Shown here piece by piece: positions 17,291 to 24,326 of a stretch of 64,000 bases of DNA (positions are counted from its first letter, which is position 1; the number at the start of each line of letters is the position of its first letter). The notes beneath the pieces were generated by a model. That model made no database searches, was not told the origin of the DNA, and was given only the letters and a program-made list of their open reading frames with translations. Origin of the DNA: Jiangella sp. DSM 45060 (GTDB taxonomy: Bacteria > Actinomycetota > Actinomycetes > Jiangellales > Jiangellaceae); assembly GCF_900105175.1 (NCBI RefSeq), contig NZ_LT629771.1:5636622-5700621 (forward strand), given 5' to 3'. Position numbers and translations under genes: made by a program.

Positions 17291-17758
17291 TCAGGTCCGC
17301 GGTGAGAACACCGGCCGGGTCCAGCCGGTGTCCTCGATGCCGCCGTCGAGCGCGGTGCCGATCGCGCGCTCCTCGTAGCGGAAGTGCGACTCCATGATCG
17401 CGGCCAGGCCGTCGAGCTCGGCCCGGATCGCCGCCTGCCGCTCCGGCGTCGCCCGCGGCGACTCGGCCGCGAGGTCGCGGACCGCCTCGACGATGTTCCC
17501 GATCAACTGATGGTCCTCGCGCAGGGCGGCGACGGTGGCGGCGAGATCGGGGCGGGCGCGGACGAGCTCGGCGAACAGGCCGCCGTCCTCGCCCTCGTGG
17601 TGGGTGGTGAGCGCGGAGCAGAAGCTCAGGCAGTGTGTGAGCAGGTCCGCTGAGCCGGCGGAGCCGTCGCGGAGCTCTTGCACCCGGTCGAGGAGCGTCA
17701 TGTGCACGTCTGCGAGCTGGCGGCTCCAGGCGATCGCGCGCGACCTCGTCTCGTCCAT
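17291..17758 (-). CDS. Hemerythrin-like (HHE) domain protein
   Basis: A 155-aa four-helix-bundle protein predicted to bind a di-iron or other metal pair. Seen: ligand motifs H (LADVHMTLLDRV), HHEGEDGGLFAEL (HxxxE/D type), REDHQLIGNI and the C-terminal ESHFRYEERAIG, which gives the HHE set in the right order. Such proteins bind O2 or NO, or act as redox sensors; the exact role here is unknown. It is convergent with the methyltransferase gene. Confidence 0.9.
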   Translation of the reverse strand: MDETRSRAIAWSRQLADVHMTLLDRVQELRDGSAGSADLLTHCLSFCSALTTHHEGEDGGLFAELVRARPDLAATVAALREDHQLIGNIVEAVRDLAAESPRATPERQAAIRAELDGLAAIMESHFRYEERAIGTALDGGIEDTGWTRPVFSPRT

Positions 17759-17851
17759 CGTCCCAGCCGATCAGGTACGGGCCCCTGACCGCAAGACGAC
17801 AGGGGTCTTTCGGCCCTGCAGGAGCGGCGCCGGTGGGTCGAGAGTGGGAAC

Positions 17852-18388
17852 GTGGCGCGGGGCACGCGGGCCGGACCGGCGTGGCCGGGGGTCGCGCTGG
17901 TGCTGGTCACCGCGGTTACCTCGGCCGCGGTGGCGTCCGCTGTCTGGGCCATCAGCGACGACGGCTCACGGCCCGTGGTGAGCGATCCGGCCGACCAGGT
18001 CGCCGTCGTGCAGCAGGCCTGCGAGCAGTGGACGGCCGGGGCGCCTCCGGCCGGCTCCGACCGCCGGGACCCGTCGGGACGCCCGGACCAGTCGGGCCTC
18101 GGGGACGACGAGGACCGGTGCTCGGCGCTGGCGGCCTGGCTGGCCGATTCGATCGCCCGCACCGGCCGGAGCCCCTGGATGGCGTGGGGCTCGCCGGAGC
18201 GGCTGCTCGTCACCTGCCAGGACTGGATCGCCCAGACCACGCCGCCCACCCCCTTGGCCTGGTGCGACGACCTCGTCGCCTGGATGTCGGCGCACGTGCC
18301 CGACTGGAGCGGCGCCGTGCGCGACGACCAGGGCGGCGGCGCCGGCTGGGACGGCTGGCTGCGCAACGATCCGCTGGTCGGACCCTGA
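17852..18388 (+). CDS. Hypothetical membrane-anchored protein
   Basis: A 178-aa protein, not recognised. Seen: one N-terminal transmembrane helix (VALVLVTAVTSAAVASAVWAI, about residues 14-33), then an extracellular domain with conserved-looking cysteines (QQACEQW, DRCSALAAW, VTCQDWI, AWCDDL) that could form two disulphides, and Trp-rich helices. The last 28 bases of the gene (from about 18358) start a tandem repeat unit that recurs twice downstream without a complete gene, so the 3' end has been duplicated. Start GTG 17852 is chosen as the first before the membrane helix. Confidence 0.65.
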   Translation: MARGTRAGPAWPGVALVLVTAVTSAAVASAVWAISDDGSRPVVSDPADQVAVVQQACEQWTAGAPPAGSDRRDPSGRPDQSGLGDDEDRCSALAAWLADSIARTGRSPWMAWGSPERLLVTCQDWIAQTTPPTPLAWCDDLVAWMSAHVPDWSGAVRDDQGGGAGWDGWLRNDPLVGP

Positions 18389-18440
18389 CGGCCGCGTTCG
18401 TCCCGCCGTACGCAGACCCCTCCCGGCCCGGGCGGTGCCC

Positions 18441-18463
18441 ACCCTACGGGCGGGCACCGACAA
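18441..18463 (-). promoter_or_regulatory. RecA-NDp/PafBC-type promoter motif, copy 1
   Basis: Minus strand reads TTGTCGGTG-N8-TAGGGT, a perfect match to the actinobacterial RecA-independent DNA-damage promoter consensus (TTGTCRGTG-N8-TAnnnT) recognised with PafBC. Transcription would run toward lower coordinates, antisense to the end of the upstream hypothetical gene. No gene on that strand follows. Confidence 0.6.
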
Positions 18464-18502
18464 CGCCCGCGCCGCTGCGACCGCTAGGGAGTGTCTGACG
18501 GA

Positions 18503-19264
18503 TCATGGGAGCCAGGTGAGTAGCGCGGCGAGGTGGAGTGCACCAAGGTAGTTGCGGGCGTGCTTGTCGTAGCGACTGGCCAGGCCGCGCCAGTGTTTGA
18601 GCTGGCAGAAGCCGCGTTCGACGACGTTGCGTCGCCGGTAGAGGGTCTTGTCGAACCCGACCGGGCGCCCGCCGGCTGAGCCGCGGCGGCGTCGGTTGGC
18701 CTGCTGATCGGCCGGTTCTGGAATGGTGTGGGCGATGTTGCGGCGACGGAGCAGTTCCCGGTTCGCGCGCGAGCTGTAGCCCTTGTCGGCCAGCACGTAG
18801 TCCGGCCGGGTGCGTGGCCGCCCGCCTGCGGGCCTGGCCACCCGTAATCCGGCCATGAGCTGCGGGAACTGGGTGGTGTCGTTGACGTTGCCCGCCGTCA
18901 GGTGCAGCACCAGCGGCCGGCCCCGCCCGTCGACGAGTGCATGGATCTTGGTGGTCAGCCCGCCCCGGGACCGGCCGATCGCATGATCGGCCGGCTCGGC
19001 CACCACCGCGGCGACGGGGTGATCGCCACGCGAACACCTGTCATTCGGTCCTGCCCCCCGCGTCCGGCGCCGGTGCGGGCCCGGACACGGTCGCGGCGTT
19101 GCCACCCACACGCCGAGCCGACGCCCCGTGCTGGTGCACCCGCACCAGCGAGGAGTCCACCGCGACCAGCCAATCCAACTCGCCCCGAGCATCAGCATCG
19201 GCCTGCGCCGCGGCCAGCAACCGCGCCCACGTGCCATCCGAACTCCACCGATTGAGCCGCTCAT
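18503..19264 (-). CDS. IS5-family transposase, second frame (orfB, catalytic C-terminal part)
   Basis: Encodes the C-terminal DDE region: GRSRGGLTTKIHALVDGRGRPLVLHLTAGNVNDTTQFPQLM, the second Asp region PDYVLADKGYSSRANRELL and the Glu-containing NVVERGFCQLKHWRGLASRYDK. Family-like sequence begins only around 19040, where orfA ends; the stretch above is out-of-frame orfA sequence. The product is therefore probably made as an OrfA-OrfB fusion. Relative to orfA this frame is +1 on the minus strand. Whether the shift is programmed or a mutation cannot be decided here. Confidence 0.85.
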   Translation of the reverse strand: MSGSIGGVRMARGRGCWPRRRPMLMLGASWIGWSRWTPRWCGCTSTGRRLGVWVATPRPCPGPHRRRTRGAGPNDRCSRGDHPVAAVVAEPADHAIGRSRGGLTTKIHALVDGRGRPLVLHLTAGNVNDTTQFPQLMAGLRVARPAGGRPRTRPDYVLADKGYSSRANRELLRRRNIAHTIPEPADQQANRRRRGSAGGRPVGFDKTLYRRRNVVERGFCQLKHWRGLASRYDKHARNYLGALHLAALLTWLP

Positions 19265-19466
19265 ACGCGGTCTGCCACGGCCCGAACCGCCCCTGCGGGA
19301 TCTCCCGCCACGCTGCCCCGGTCCGGAACTTCCACGCGATCGCCTCGATCACCTGCCGGTGATCACGCCACCGCCCACCCCGCCGAGGCGTCCGGTCCGG
19401 CAGCCGCGGCTCCAACCACGACCACGCCTCATCCGACAACACCCGCCGCTCAACCACACCCAGCAT
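19041..19466 (-). CDS. IS5-family transposase, first frame (orfA)
   Basis: A 141-aa N-terminal transposase part with the DUF4096/insert domain: MLGVVERRVLSDEAWSWLEPRLPDR, RGGRWRDHRQVIEAIAWKFRTGAAWREIPQGRFGPWQTAYERLNRW and the first catalytic Asp near LDWLVAVDSSLVRVHQHGA. The start is ATG 19466, 22 bp inside the right inverted repeat. It ends shortly after the DSS motif in the region overlapping orfB, as in other two-frame IS427-group elements. Confidence 0.88.
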   Translation of the reverse strand: MLGVVERRVLSDEAWSWLEPRLPDRTPRRGGRWRDHRQVIEAIAWKFRTGAAWREIPQGRFGPWQTAYERLNRWSSDGTWARLLAAAQADADARGELDWLVAVDSSLVRVHQHGASARRVGGNAATVSGPAPAPDAGGRTE

Positions 19467-19707
19467 CTTGGACCGAACAAAGACCAAGATCCGTCAGACA
19501 CTCCCTAGCCGCATAACAACCCGCTGGTCGGGCCGTGTGACCGCCGCGCTCGACACCGCCGTACGCAGACCCCTCCCGGCCCGGGTGGGCACCGACAACG
19601 CCCGCGCCGCTGCGACCGCTAGCTGCACAACAACCCGCTGGTCGGGCCGTGTGACCGCCGCGCTCGACGTCGCCGTACGCAGACCCCTCCCGGCCCGGGT
19701 GGGGCCC

Positions 19708-19730
19708 ACCCTACGGGCGGGCACCGACAA
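19708..19730 (-). promoter_or_regulatory. RecA-NDp/PafBC-type promoter motif, copy 2
   Basis: Minus strand TTGTCGGTG-CGGGCGGG complement spacing-TAGGGT, again a perfect 9-8-6 match. It lies in unit 3 of the tandem repeat. The corresponding site in unit 2 (near 19590-19598) keeps TTGTCGGTG but has lost its -10 hexamer. No gene lies downstream on the minus strand before the IS element. Confidence 0.6.
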
Positions 19731-19883
19731 CGTTCGTTCGCCAACCCTCGCCCGCCCGACATCCGTCCAGCAGCGCTCGCCCGGCCGCGCCCGTCCAGCA
19801 GCGCTCCGTCCAACAGCAGTCCCCCGGCCGCGCCCGTCCAGCGGCGCTCGCCCCCACCCCTCGCTGGGCGCGCACCAGGACGG

Positions 19884-20306
19884 TCACTCGCGGACCGCCG
19901 CCCGCAGGCCCGGGATCAGCACCGCGCCGACCGCGAGGTGCATCAGCACCAGGTAGACCTTGACGTCGGCGTCCGCCTCGGCGCCCAGCGGCCCGCCCAG
20001 CGACAGCACCAGCACCGTCAGCGCGACCCCGGTCCACACCCGCCGTCCGTCTCCGCCGCGCCGCCGCAGCAGCCACGTCAGCAACCCCCAGCCGGCCAGC
20101 GACATCGTCAGCGCGCCGGCCAGCACCAACGCCGGCCCGACGTCCATCGTCACGCCGACGCTGGTCACCTCCAGGTCCGCGCCGGCGATCGCCGCGACGA
20201 CCCACGGCACGATCGCGGCCGCCGTCGCCCCCGCGACCGCCCACGCGGCCCGCTGCCACCCCCGCTGCCGTCCCCGCACGGCCGTCGTGGTCTGCTGCGT
20301 CGTCAT
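19884..20306 (-). CDS. DUF6069-like four-helix membrane protein
   Basis: A 140-aa integral membrane protein with four hydrophobic helices (residues about 20-42, 55-80, 88-110 and 115-135). Seen: WAVAGATAAAIVPWVVAAIAGADLEV and ALVLAGALTMSLAGWGLLTWLLRRRGG, resembling the actinobacterial DUF6069 family, which has no known function. ATG 20306 has AGGAGG 7 nt upstream. It is divergent from an ECF41-type sigma gene and may be its target (inference from the usual layout). Confidence 0.72.
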   Translation of the reverse strand: MTTQQTTTAVRGRQRGWQRAAWAVAGATAAAIVPWVVAAIAGADLEVTSVGVTMDVGPALVLAGALTMSLAGWGLLTWLLRRRGGDGRRVWTGVALTVLVLSLGGPLGAEADADVKVYLVLMHLAVGAVLIPGLRAAVRE

Positions 20307-20432
20307 CGGATTCCTCCTGCTGTCACTCTGGTGGCGATGCCTGGACAGCGGTACGACGAGACGAGACGGCGAAACGTCAGGCCGCACACTGCGGCGGGCT
20401 GTCTCGTCGGGAAGGTGAGAGGAGGTGCCACC

Positions 20433-21335
20433 ATGACCGACCCGGACCTGTCCGCGATCATGAGCGAGCGCCGGCAGCTGATCAACCTCGCCTACCGCCT
20501 GCTCGGCTCGCTGGCCGATGCCGAGGACGTCGTGCAGGAGACGTACGCCCGCTGGTATGCGCTGCCGCCCGAGCAGCGGGAGGCGATCGACGTGCCCGGC
20601 GCCTGGCTGACCACCGTCGCCAGCCGCATCTGCCTCGACCTGCTGCGGTCGGCGCGGGCCCGGCGCGAGCGCTATGTCGGCGAGTGGATCCCCGAGCCGG
20701 TGCCCGACCACGCGGAATGGGTCGGCGGGCGCCCGGGCGGCACGGCGACCGACCCGGCCGACCGGGTCACGCTGGACGAGTCGATCAGCATGGCCTTCCT
20801 CGTCGTCCTCGAGTCGATGACGCCGGCCGAGCGGGTCGCGTTCGTCCTGCACGACGTCTTCCGGTACCCGTTCGCCGAGGTCGCCCAGATCGTCGGCCGC
20901 ACCCCGGCGGCCTGCCGCCAGCTGGCGTCGTCCGCCCGGCGCCGGCTCCGCGCCGCCGAGGCCCCGGCGACCCCGTCCGCCCGCCGCGCCGACCTCGTCC
21001 GCGAGTTCAGGCAGGCCTGGGAGTCGAACGACATCGAGGCGCTGGTCGGCCTGCTCGACCCGCACGCGACGGCGGTCGCCGACGGCGGCGGCCTGGCCTC
21101 CGCACTCGGGCCGCTCGACGGCAGCCAGGCGATCGCCCGTGCCCTCGTCGAGCTCGCCGAGGACGCGCCGCCCGGCCTGACGTTCCTGGAGCGGACGGTG
21201 AACGGGCAACCCGGCCTGGTGGTCCAGCAGAACGGGGTGACCGGGGCGGTGCTGGCGTTCGACGTAGCCGGCGACCGGATCTCCCGCGTCTGGGCGGTGC
21301 GCAATCCGGAGAAGCTGCGGCCCTGGACGACCTGA
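20433..21335 (+). CDS. ECF sigma factor, SigJ/ECF41 type with SnoaL C-terminal domain
   Basis: Sigma factor of 300 aa. Seen: region 2 (LINLAYRLLGSLADAEDVVQETYARW), AWLTTVASRICLDLLRS, region 4 (MTPAERVAFVLHDVFRYPFAEVAQIVGRTPAACRQLASSARRRL) and a C-terminal SnoaL-like tail ending RVWAVRNPEKL. ATG 20433 has GAGGAGG 7 nt upstream. It is a paralogue of the factor at 15769 with the same architecture. The divergent small membrane-protein gene is the natural candidate for its regulon. Confidence 0.93.
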   Translation: MTDPDLSAIMSERRQLINLAYRLLGSLADAEDVVQETYARWYALPPEQREAIDVPGAWLTTVASRICLDLLRSARARRERYVGEWIPEPVPDHAEWVGGRPGGTATDPADRVTLDESISMAFLVVLESMTPAERVAFVLHDVFRYPFAEVAQIVGRTPAACRQLASSARRRLRAAEAPATPSARRADLVREFRQAWESNDIEALVGLLDPHATAVADGGGLASALGPLDGSQAIARALVELAEDAPPGLTFLERTVNGQPGLVVQQNGVTGAVLAFDVAGDRISRVWAVRNPEKLRPWTT

Positions 21336-21369
21336 CGGGTGCGCGACGCCGCTCGCTTAGGGTGGCCGG

Positions 21370-22236
21370 GTGTTCGACGACCGAGTGCTGGCGGTGCTGG
21401 AGGACCGCTGGGGTCTCGACGTGAGTCAGGCGGCCGAACGGCTGGCCGGCGGACAGGAGTCGGCCGTCGTGCGGCTCGGTGACCGGGTCGTGCGGGTCGG
21501 CACGCCGTGGCGCACCACGGGCGACCTGCGGTGGTCCGGGCGAGTGGCGTCCGCCGCGGCGTCCGAGGTGGCCGAGGCGATCGCGCCGGTGCCCACGTTC
21601 GACGGCGCGACGGTGGTGCGCGCCGGAGACCGGCCGGTCACCGTCTGGCCGTTCGTGTCCGGCGACCGTGGCGACGACCACGACGAGCAGCAGCGCCGGC
21701 AGGCCGCCGAACTGCTCGCGCGTGTCCATCGGGCCCTAGCCCGCGCAAGGGTCGAGGCCCCGCCGGCCCGCGTCGTCCCGGCAGCGCCCGTGCCCGAACT
21801 CGCCGACGCCACCCTGGACGAGTGGCTGGACGGTTTCTGGTCCGGCGGGCTGCGGCGACACGCCGTCCACGGCGACTTCTACGCCGCCAACGTACTGGTG
21901 CGCCGCGGCACCATCGTCGCCCTGGTCGACTGGGACGAGGCGACCGTCGCGCCACCGGAGTGGGAACTGGCCTGCGCGGCATGGGAGTGGGGCGACGGCC
22001 TCGGCACGCTCGACCTCGCCCCGGCCGAGCGGTTCGTCCAGCACTACCTCGACGCCGGCGGCACCGCGACGGCGTTGACCGAACGCTCGCTGCGTCAGCT
22101 CGTCCGGGCCCGGATCCGGTCCGACGTCGCGTACGACCGGGCGACGTCGGGCGTCGGCGACCCCGACCCGGACGACCTCGCCTACCAGCGGCGGCAGCTC
22201 GAGGCCTTCGCGGCCCTGCGTCCGCCGTCCGGATAG
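21370..22236 (+). CDS. Aminoglycoside phosphotransferase (APH)-family kinase
   Basis: A 288-aa protein of the APH/ChoK kinase-like fold. Seen: the catalytic loop HAVHGDFYAANVLVRRG (residues about 168-184, Brenner-type HGDxxxxN) and the metal-binding IVALVDWDEATVAPPEWEL (DxD-like). The N-terminal lobe is short, with no clear glycine-rich loop. The substrate could be a small metabolite or an antibiotic; this is not decidable. GTG 21370 starts exactly 6 nt after TAGGGT (21358-21363), which predicts a leaderless mRNA. Confidence 0.85.
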   Translation: MFDDRVLAVLEDRWGLDVSQAAERLAGGQESAVVRLGDRVVRVGTPWRTTGDLRWSGRVASAAASEVAEAIAPVPTFDGATVVRAGDRPVTVWPFVSGDRGDDHDEQQRRQAAELLARVHRALARARVEAPPARVVPAAPVPELADATLDEWLDGFWSGGLRRHAVHGDFYAANVLVRRGTIVALVDWDEATVAPPEWELACAAWEWGDGLGTLDLAPAERFVQHYLDAGGTATALTERSLRQLVRARIRSDVAYDRATSGVGDPDPDDLAYQRRQLEAFAALRPPSG

Positions 22237-22302
22237 CCCGTCCGCCCGCGTCGGCACCCTCCGTCACCAGGCGCCTACGGAGCGCGACAAACTACCGATC
22301 AT

Positions 22303-22322
22303 GCGAACACCTGTTCGATACT
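22303..22322 (+). promoter_or_regulatory. LexA (SOS) box with adjoining -10 box
   Basis: GCGAAC-ACCT-GTTCGA (22303-22318) matches the actinobacterial LexA box TCGAAC-N4-GTTCGA except for the first base. It overlaps GATACT (22317-22322), whose 3' end is 6 nt before the ATG of the next gene. LexA bound here would cover the promoter. The match and position are seen; binding is inference. Confidence 0.72.
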
Positions 22323-22328
22323 GGCGAC

Positions 22329-22754
22329 ATGACTGGTGCTCGCTGGCTGGACGATCCTCCCCTCGATCTCCTGGACCTCGATCCGGGACGGCTGGAGATC
22401 AAGCTCCGTGCCCATACCGAGCCGTCCGGTCTCTACACCGCCGTGCCCATCGTCATGGGCGACCGGTCGAGCCGGCGGGTGCAGGGGCGGCTGGTCGCGT
22501 GGGGGCGGCGACGGGGCGAGCACCGGTGGCGCTACCTGCTCGTCGTCTGGCCGGACCGGCAGGCCGACGCGCGGGGACGGCTGGCCTGGGGCTGGCGCTC
22601 CGGCTGGTGCGTGTTCGATCCGCGCCGGGTCCGGCCGGCGCACCGGACCGAGGTGGTGCACGGCGGTGCCACCGCGGCCGGCGACCTCTCCGCCGCCATC
22701 CGACGGGCCATGCCGCCCGGGCTCGAGCCGGCGCCGCCGCCGTCGGACTACTGA
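22329..22754 (+). CDS. Hypothetical protein under a probable SOS promoter
   Basis: A 141-aa soluble protein, not recognised. Seen: an acidic N-terminus (WLDDPPLDLLDLDPGRLEIKL), then basic and aromatic beta-like segments (RRVQGRLVAWGRRRGEHRWRYLLVVWPD, GRLAWGWRSGWCVFDPRRVRPAHRTEVV) and a Pro-rich acidic C-terminus. Tryptophan and arginine are abundant, so a nucleic-acid-binding role is conceivable but not shown. ATG 22329 is leaderless relative to GATACT. The LexA box predicts DNA-damage induction. It is followed 56 bp later by an ECF sigma gene. Confidence 0.7.
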   Translation: MTGARWLDDPPLDLLDLDPGRLEIKLRAHTEPSGLYTAVPIVMGDRSSRRVQGRLVAWGRRRGEHRWRYLLVVWPDRQADARGRLAWGWRSGWCVFDPRRVRPAHRTEVVHGGATAAGDLSAAIRRAMPPGLEPAPPPSDY

Positions 22755-22810
22755 CGATTCCTTTCCGGGCGGGCGCCGGTCGGTACGAGGATGGGGCGAG
22801 GGAGGACCAC

Positions 22811-23752
22811 GTGCGCGACGAGTTCATGCGGCAGGCGGAGGGGTATCGGCGCGAGCTGCTGGCGCACTGCTACCGGATGACGGGCTCGCTCGACGACGCC
22901 GAGGACCTGGTGCAGGAGACGTATCTGCGGGCCTGGCGGTCGTACGACGGGTTCGAGGGACGGTCGTCGCTGCGGACGTGGCTGTATCGGATCGCGACGA
23001 ACGCCTGCCTCAACGCCCTGCAGCGCAGCGACCGGCGCGCCGTCCCCCGCGGGCTCGGGGCCGGGCCGGACGGCGGGCCGGAGAGCCCGGCCGCCGGTGT
23101 CGGCTGGCTGCAGCCGCTGCCCGACGCGCTGGTCACGCCGCCGTCGGCCGATCCGGCCGTGGTCGCCGAGGTGCGCGACGGCGTGCGGCTCGCGCTGATC
23201 GTCGGGCTGCAGTACCTCACGCCGCGCCAGCGCGCCGTCCTCATCCTGCGCGACGTGCTCGCCTGGCCGGCTGCCGAGGTGGCGACGGCGCTGTCCCTCG
23301 AGGTCGGTGCCGTGAAGTCCTTGCTGCAGCGGGCCCGCGCGCGGTTGCGTGAGGTGACGCCGTCGATGGACGACGTGCTCGAGCCGGACCACCCGCGCGC
23401 CCGTGAGCTGCTGGAACGGTACATGACGGCGTTCGCGACGGCCGACGCGCGCGCGTTCGAGGAGGCCCTGCGCGCCGACGCCGTTCTCGAGTCGCCGGAG
23501 GCCGCGATCTGGTTCTCCGGGAAGGTCGCCTGCGTGGAGTACCTGATGACCGAGGTCGTCGGCGGGGCGGGCGACTGGCGCAAGCTCCCGACGGTTGCCA
23601 ACGGCCAGCCCGCCTTCGGCGCGTACCTCCGCGACGGGTCGGCGTTCGGGATGGCGGTGCTGACGGTGACCGCGGCAGGCATCGCGCGGGTCACCGTCTT
23701 CGCCATGCCGGAGCTGCTCCCCCGGTTCGGCCTCCCGGCGGCGCTCCCCTGA
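22811..23752 (+). CDS. ECF sigma factor with SnoaL tail (SigX5/SigG-like)
   Basis: Sigma factor of 313 aa. Seen: region 2 (YRRELLAHCYRMTGSLDDAEDLVQETYLRAWRSYDGFEGRSSLRTWLYRIATNACLNAL), a variable linker, region 4 (QYLTPRQRAVLILRDVLAWPAAEVATALSLEVGAVKSLLQRARARL) and a C-terminal SnoaL-like domain (residues about 200-310) containing RELLERYMTAFATADARAFEEALRAD. It resembles the TIGR02960 (SigX5) group rather than the two ECF41-like paralogues. GTG 22811 follows GGGAGGA by 7 nt. Regulon unknown. Confidence 0.92.
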   Translation: MRDEFMRQAEGYRRELLAHCYRMTGSLDDAEDLVQETYLRAWRSYDGFEGRSSLRTWLYRIATNACLNALQRSDRRAVPRGLGAGPDGGPESPAAGVGWLQPLPDALVTPPSADPAVVAEVRDGVRLALIVGLQYLTPRQRAVLILRDVLAWPAAEVATALSLEVGAVKSLLQRARARLREVTPSMDDVLEPDHPRARELLERYMTAFATADARAFEEALRADAVLESPEAAIWFSGKVACVEYLMTEVVGGAGDWRKLPTVANGQPAFGAYLRDGSAFGMAVLTVTAAGIARVTVFAMPELLPRFGLPAALP

Positions 23753-24245
23753 CCGCGGCCTCCAGCCGTCCGTCGTCCAGCCGCCCCAGACGACGACGCA
23801 CGGCGCCACCCGCCGCGTCGCGCCCGTCGCGCCGTGCCGCCCGCCCGCCGCATCGCCCCCGGCCCGTTCACCGCGCGCCGCGCCGGCCCCGTCCACTCGC
23901 CGCATCGGCCCGCCGCCCGCCGCGTCGCCCGCCCGTCGCCCCGGTCCACTCACCGTCCGCCGCGTCGCCCACGTCCGCTCGATGCGTCGCCCCCGCCCGC
24001 TCGCCGCATCGGCCCGTCCGCCGCGTCGCCCCGTCCGCCCGCCGCATCGGCCCGTCCGCCGCGTCGCCCCGTCCGCCCGCCGCGTCGCCCGTCCGTCGCG
24101 TCGCCCACGTCCGCTCGATGCGTCGCCCCGTCCGCCCGCCGCATCGGCCCGTCCGCCGCATCTGCCCGTTCGCCGCGCCGCTTGGTCGGTTCGCGCGGAC
24201 CAGCTCGCGTGGTACGGCAGACCCCTCCCGGCCCGGGTGGGGCCC
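23753..24245. repeat. Gene-free GC-rich short tandem repeats
   Basis: About 490 bp without a convincing gene. It is made of imperfect 15-36 bp tandem units around GCATCGGCCCGTCCGCCGC and GTCGCCCCGTCCGCCC, with longer direct copies containing CACGTCCGCTCGATGCGTCG (near 23970 and 24105). All reading frames give Arg/Pro/Ala repeats and are compositional. It directly abuts a PafBC-type promoter motif, as do the repeats near 44.4 and 48.9 kb. Confidence 0.8.
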
Positions 24246-24268
24246 ACCCTACGGGCGGGCACCGACAA
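24246..24268 (-). promoter_or_regulatory. RecA-NDp/PafBC-type promoter motif, copy 3
   Basis: Minus strand TTGTCGGTG-N8-TAGGGT followed by the conserved GGGCCCCACCCGGGCC block also seen in the other copies. It would transcribe into the gene-free tandem repeat at 23753-24245. Confidence 0.6.
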
Positions 24269-24326
24269 ACTCGCCGACACACTCGCCGACGTTGCCTGCC
24301 GACGCAGCCGCCCGGCGCCCACGTCG

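Larger units (their letters stand above)
18488..19504 (-). mobile_element. IS5-family insertion sequence (IS427-like)
   Basis: About 1017 bp bounded by perfect 17-bp inverted repeats GGAGTGTCTGACGGATC (18488-18504) and its complement (19488-19504), flanked on both sides by CTAG (18484-18487 and 19505-19508), the probable target duplication. Inside are two overlapping frames of a DDE transposase, the usual layout of this group. The left repeat overlaps the transposase stop codon. Inserted between units of a tandem repeat. The ends are intact, so the element may have been mobile recently. Confidence 0.92.
18358..19740. repeat. Tandem ~115-130 bp repeat (three units) split by an insertion sequence
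   Basis: Unit 1 (18358-18487) contains the end of the upstream gene (CGCAACGATCCGCTGGTCGG) and a damage-promoter-like motif. Unit 2 (19509-19622) and unit 3 (19623-19740) repeat the same order with AACAACCCGCTGGTCGGGCC, GTACGCAGACCCCTCCCGG and GCACCGACAAC. Unit 2 lacks about 14 bp including the -10 hexamer. The IS (18488-19504) sits exactly at the CTAG boundary between units 1 and 2. From 19741 to 19883 the DNA is low-complexity CGCCCGTCCAGCAGCGCTC-type repeats with no gene. Confidence 0.85.

Noticed and set aside
23753..24245. CRISPR array
   Set aside because: Units are of irregular length, mutually similar throughout and lack unique spacers; no cas genes nearby.
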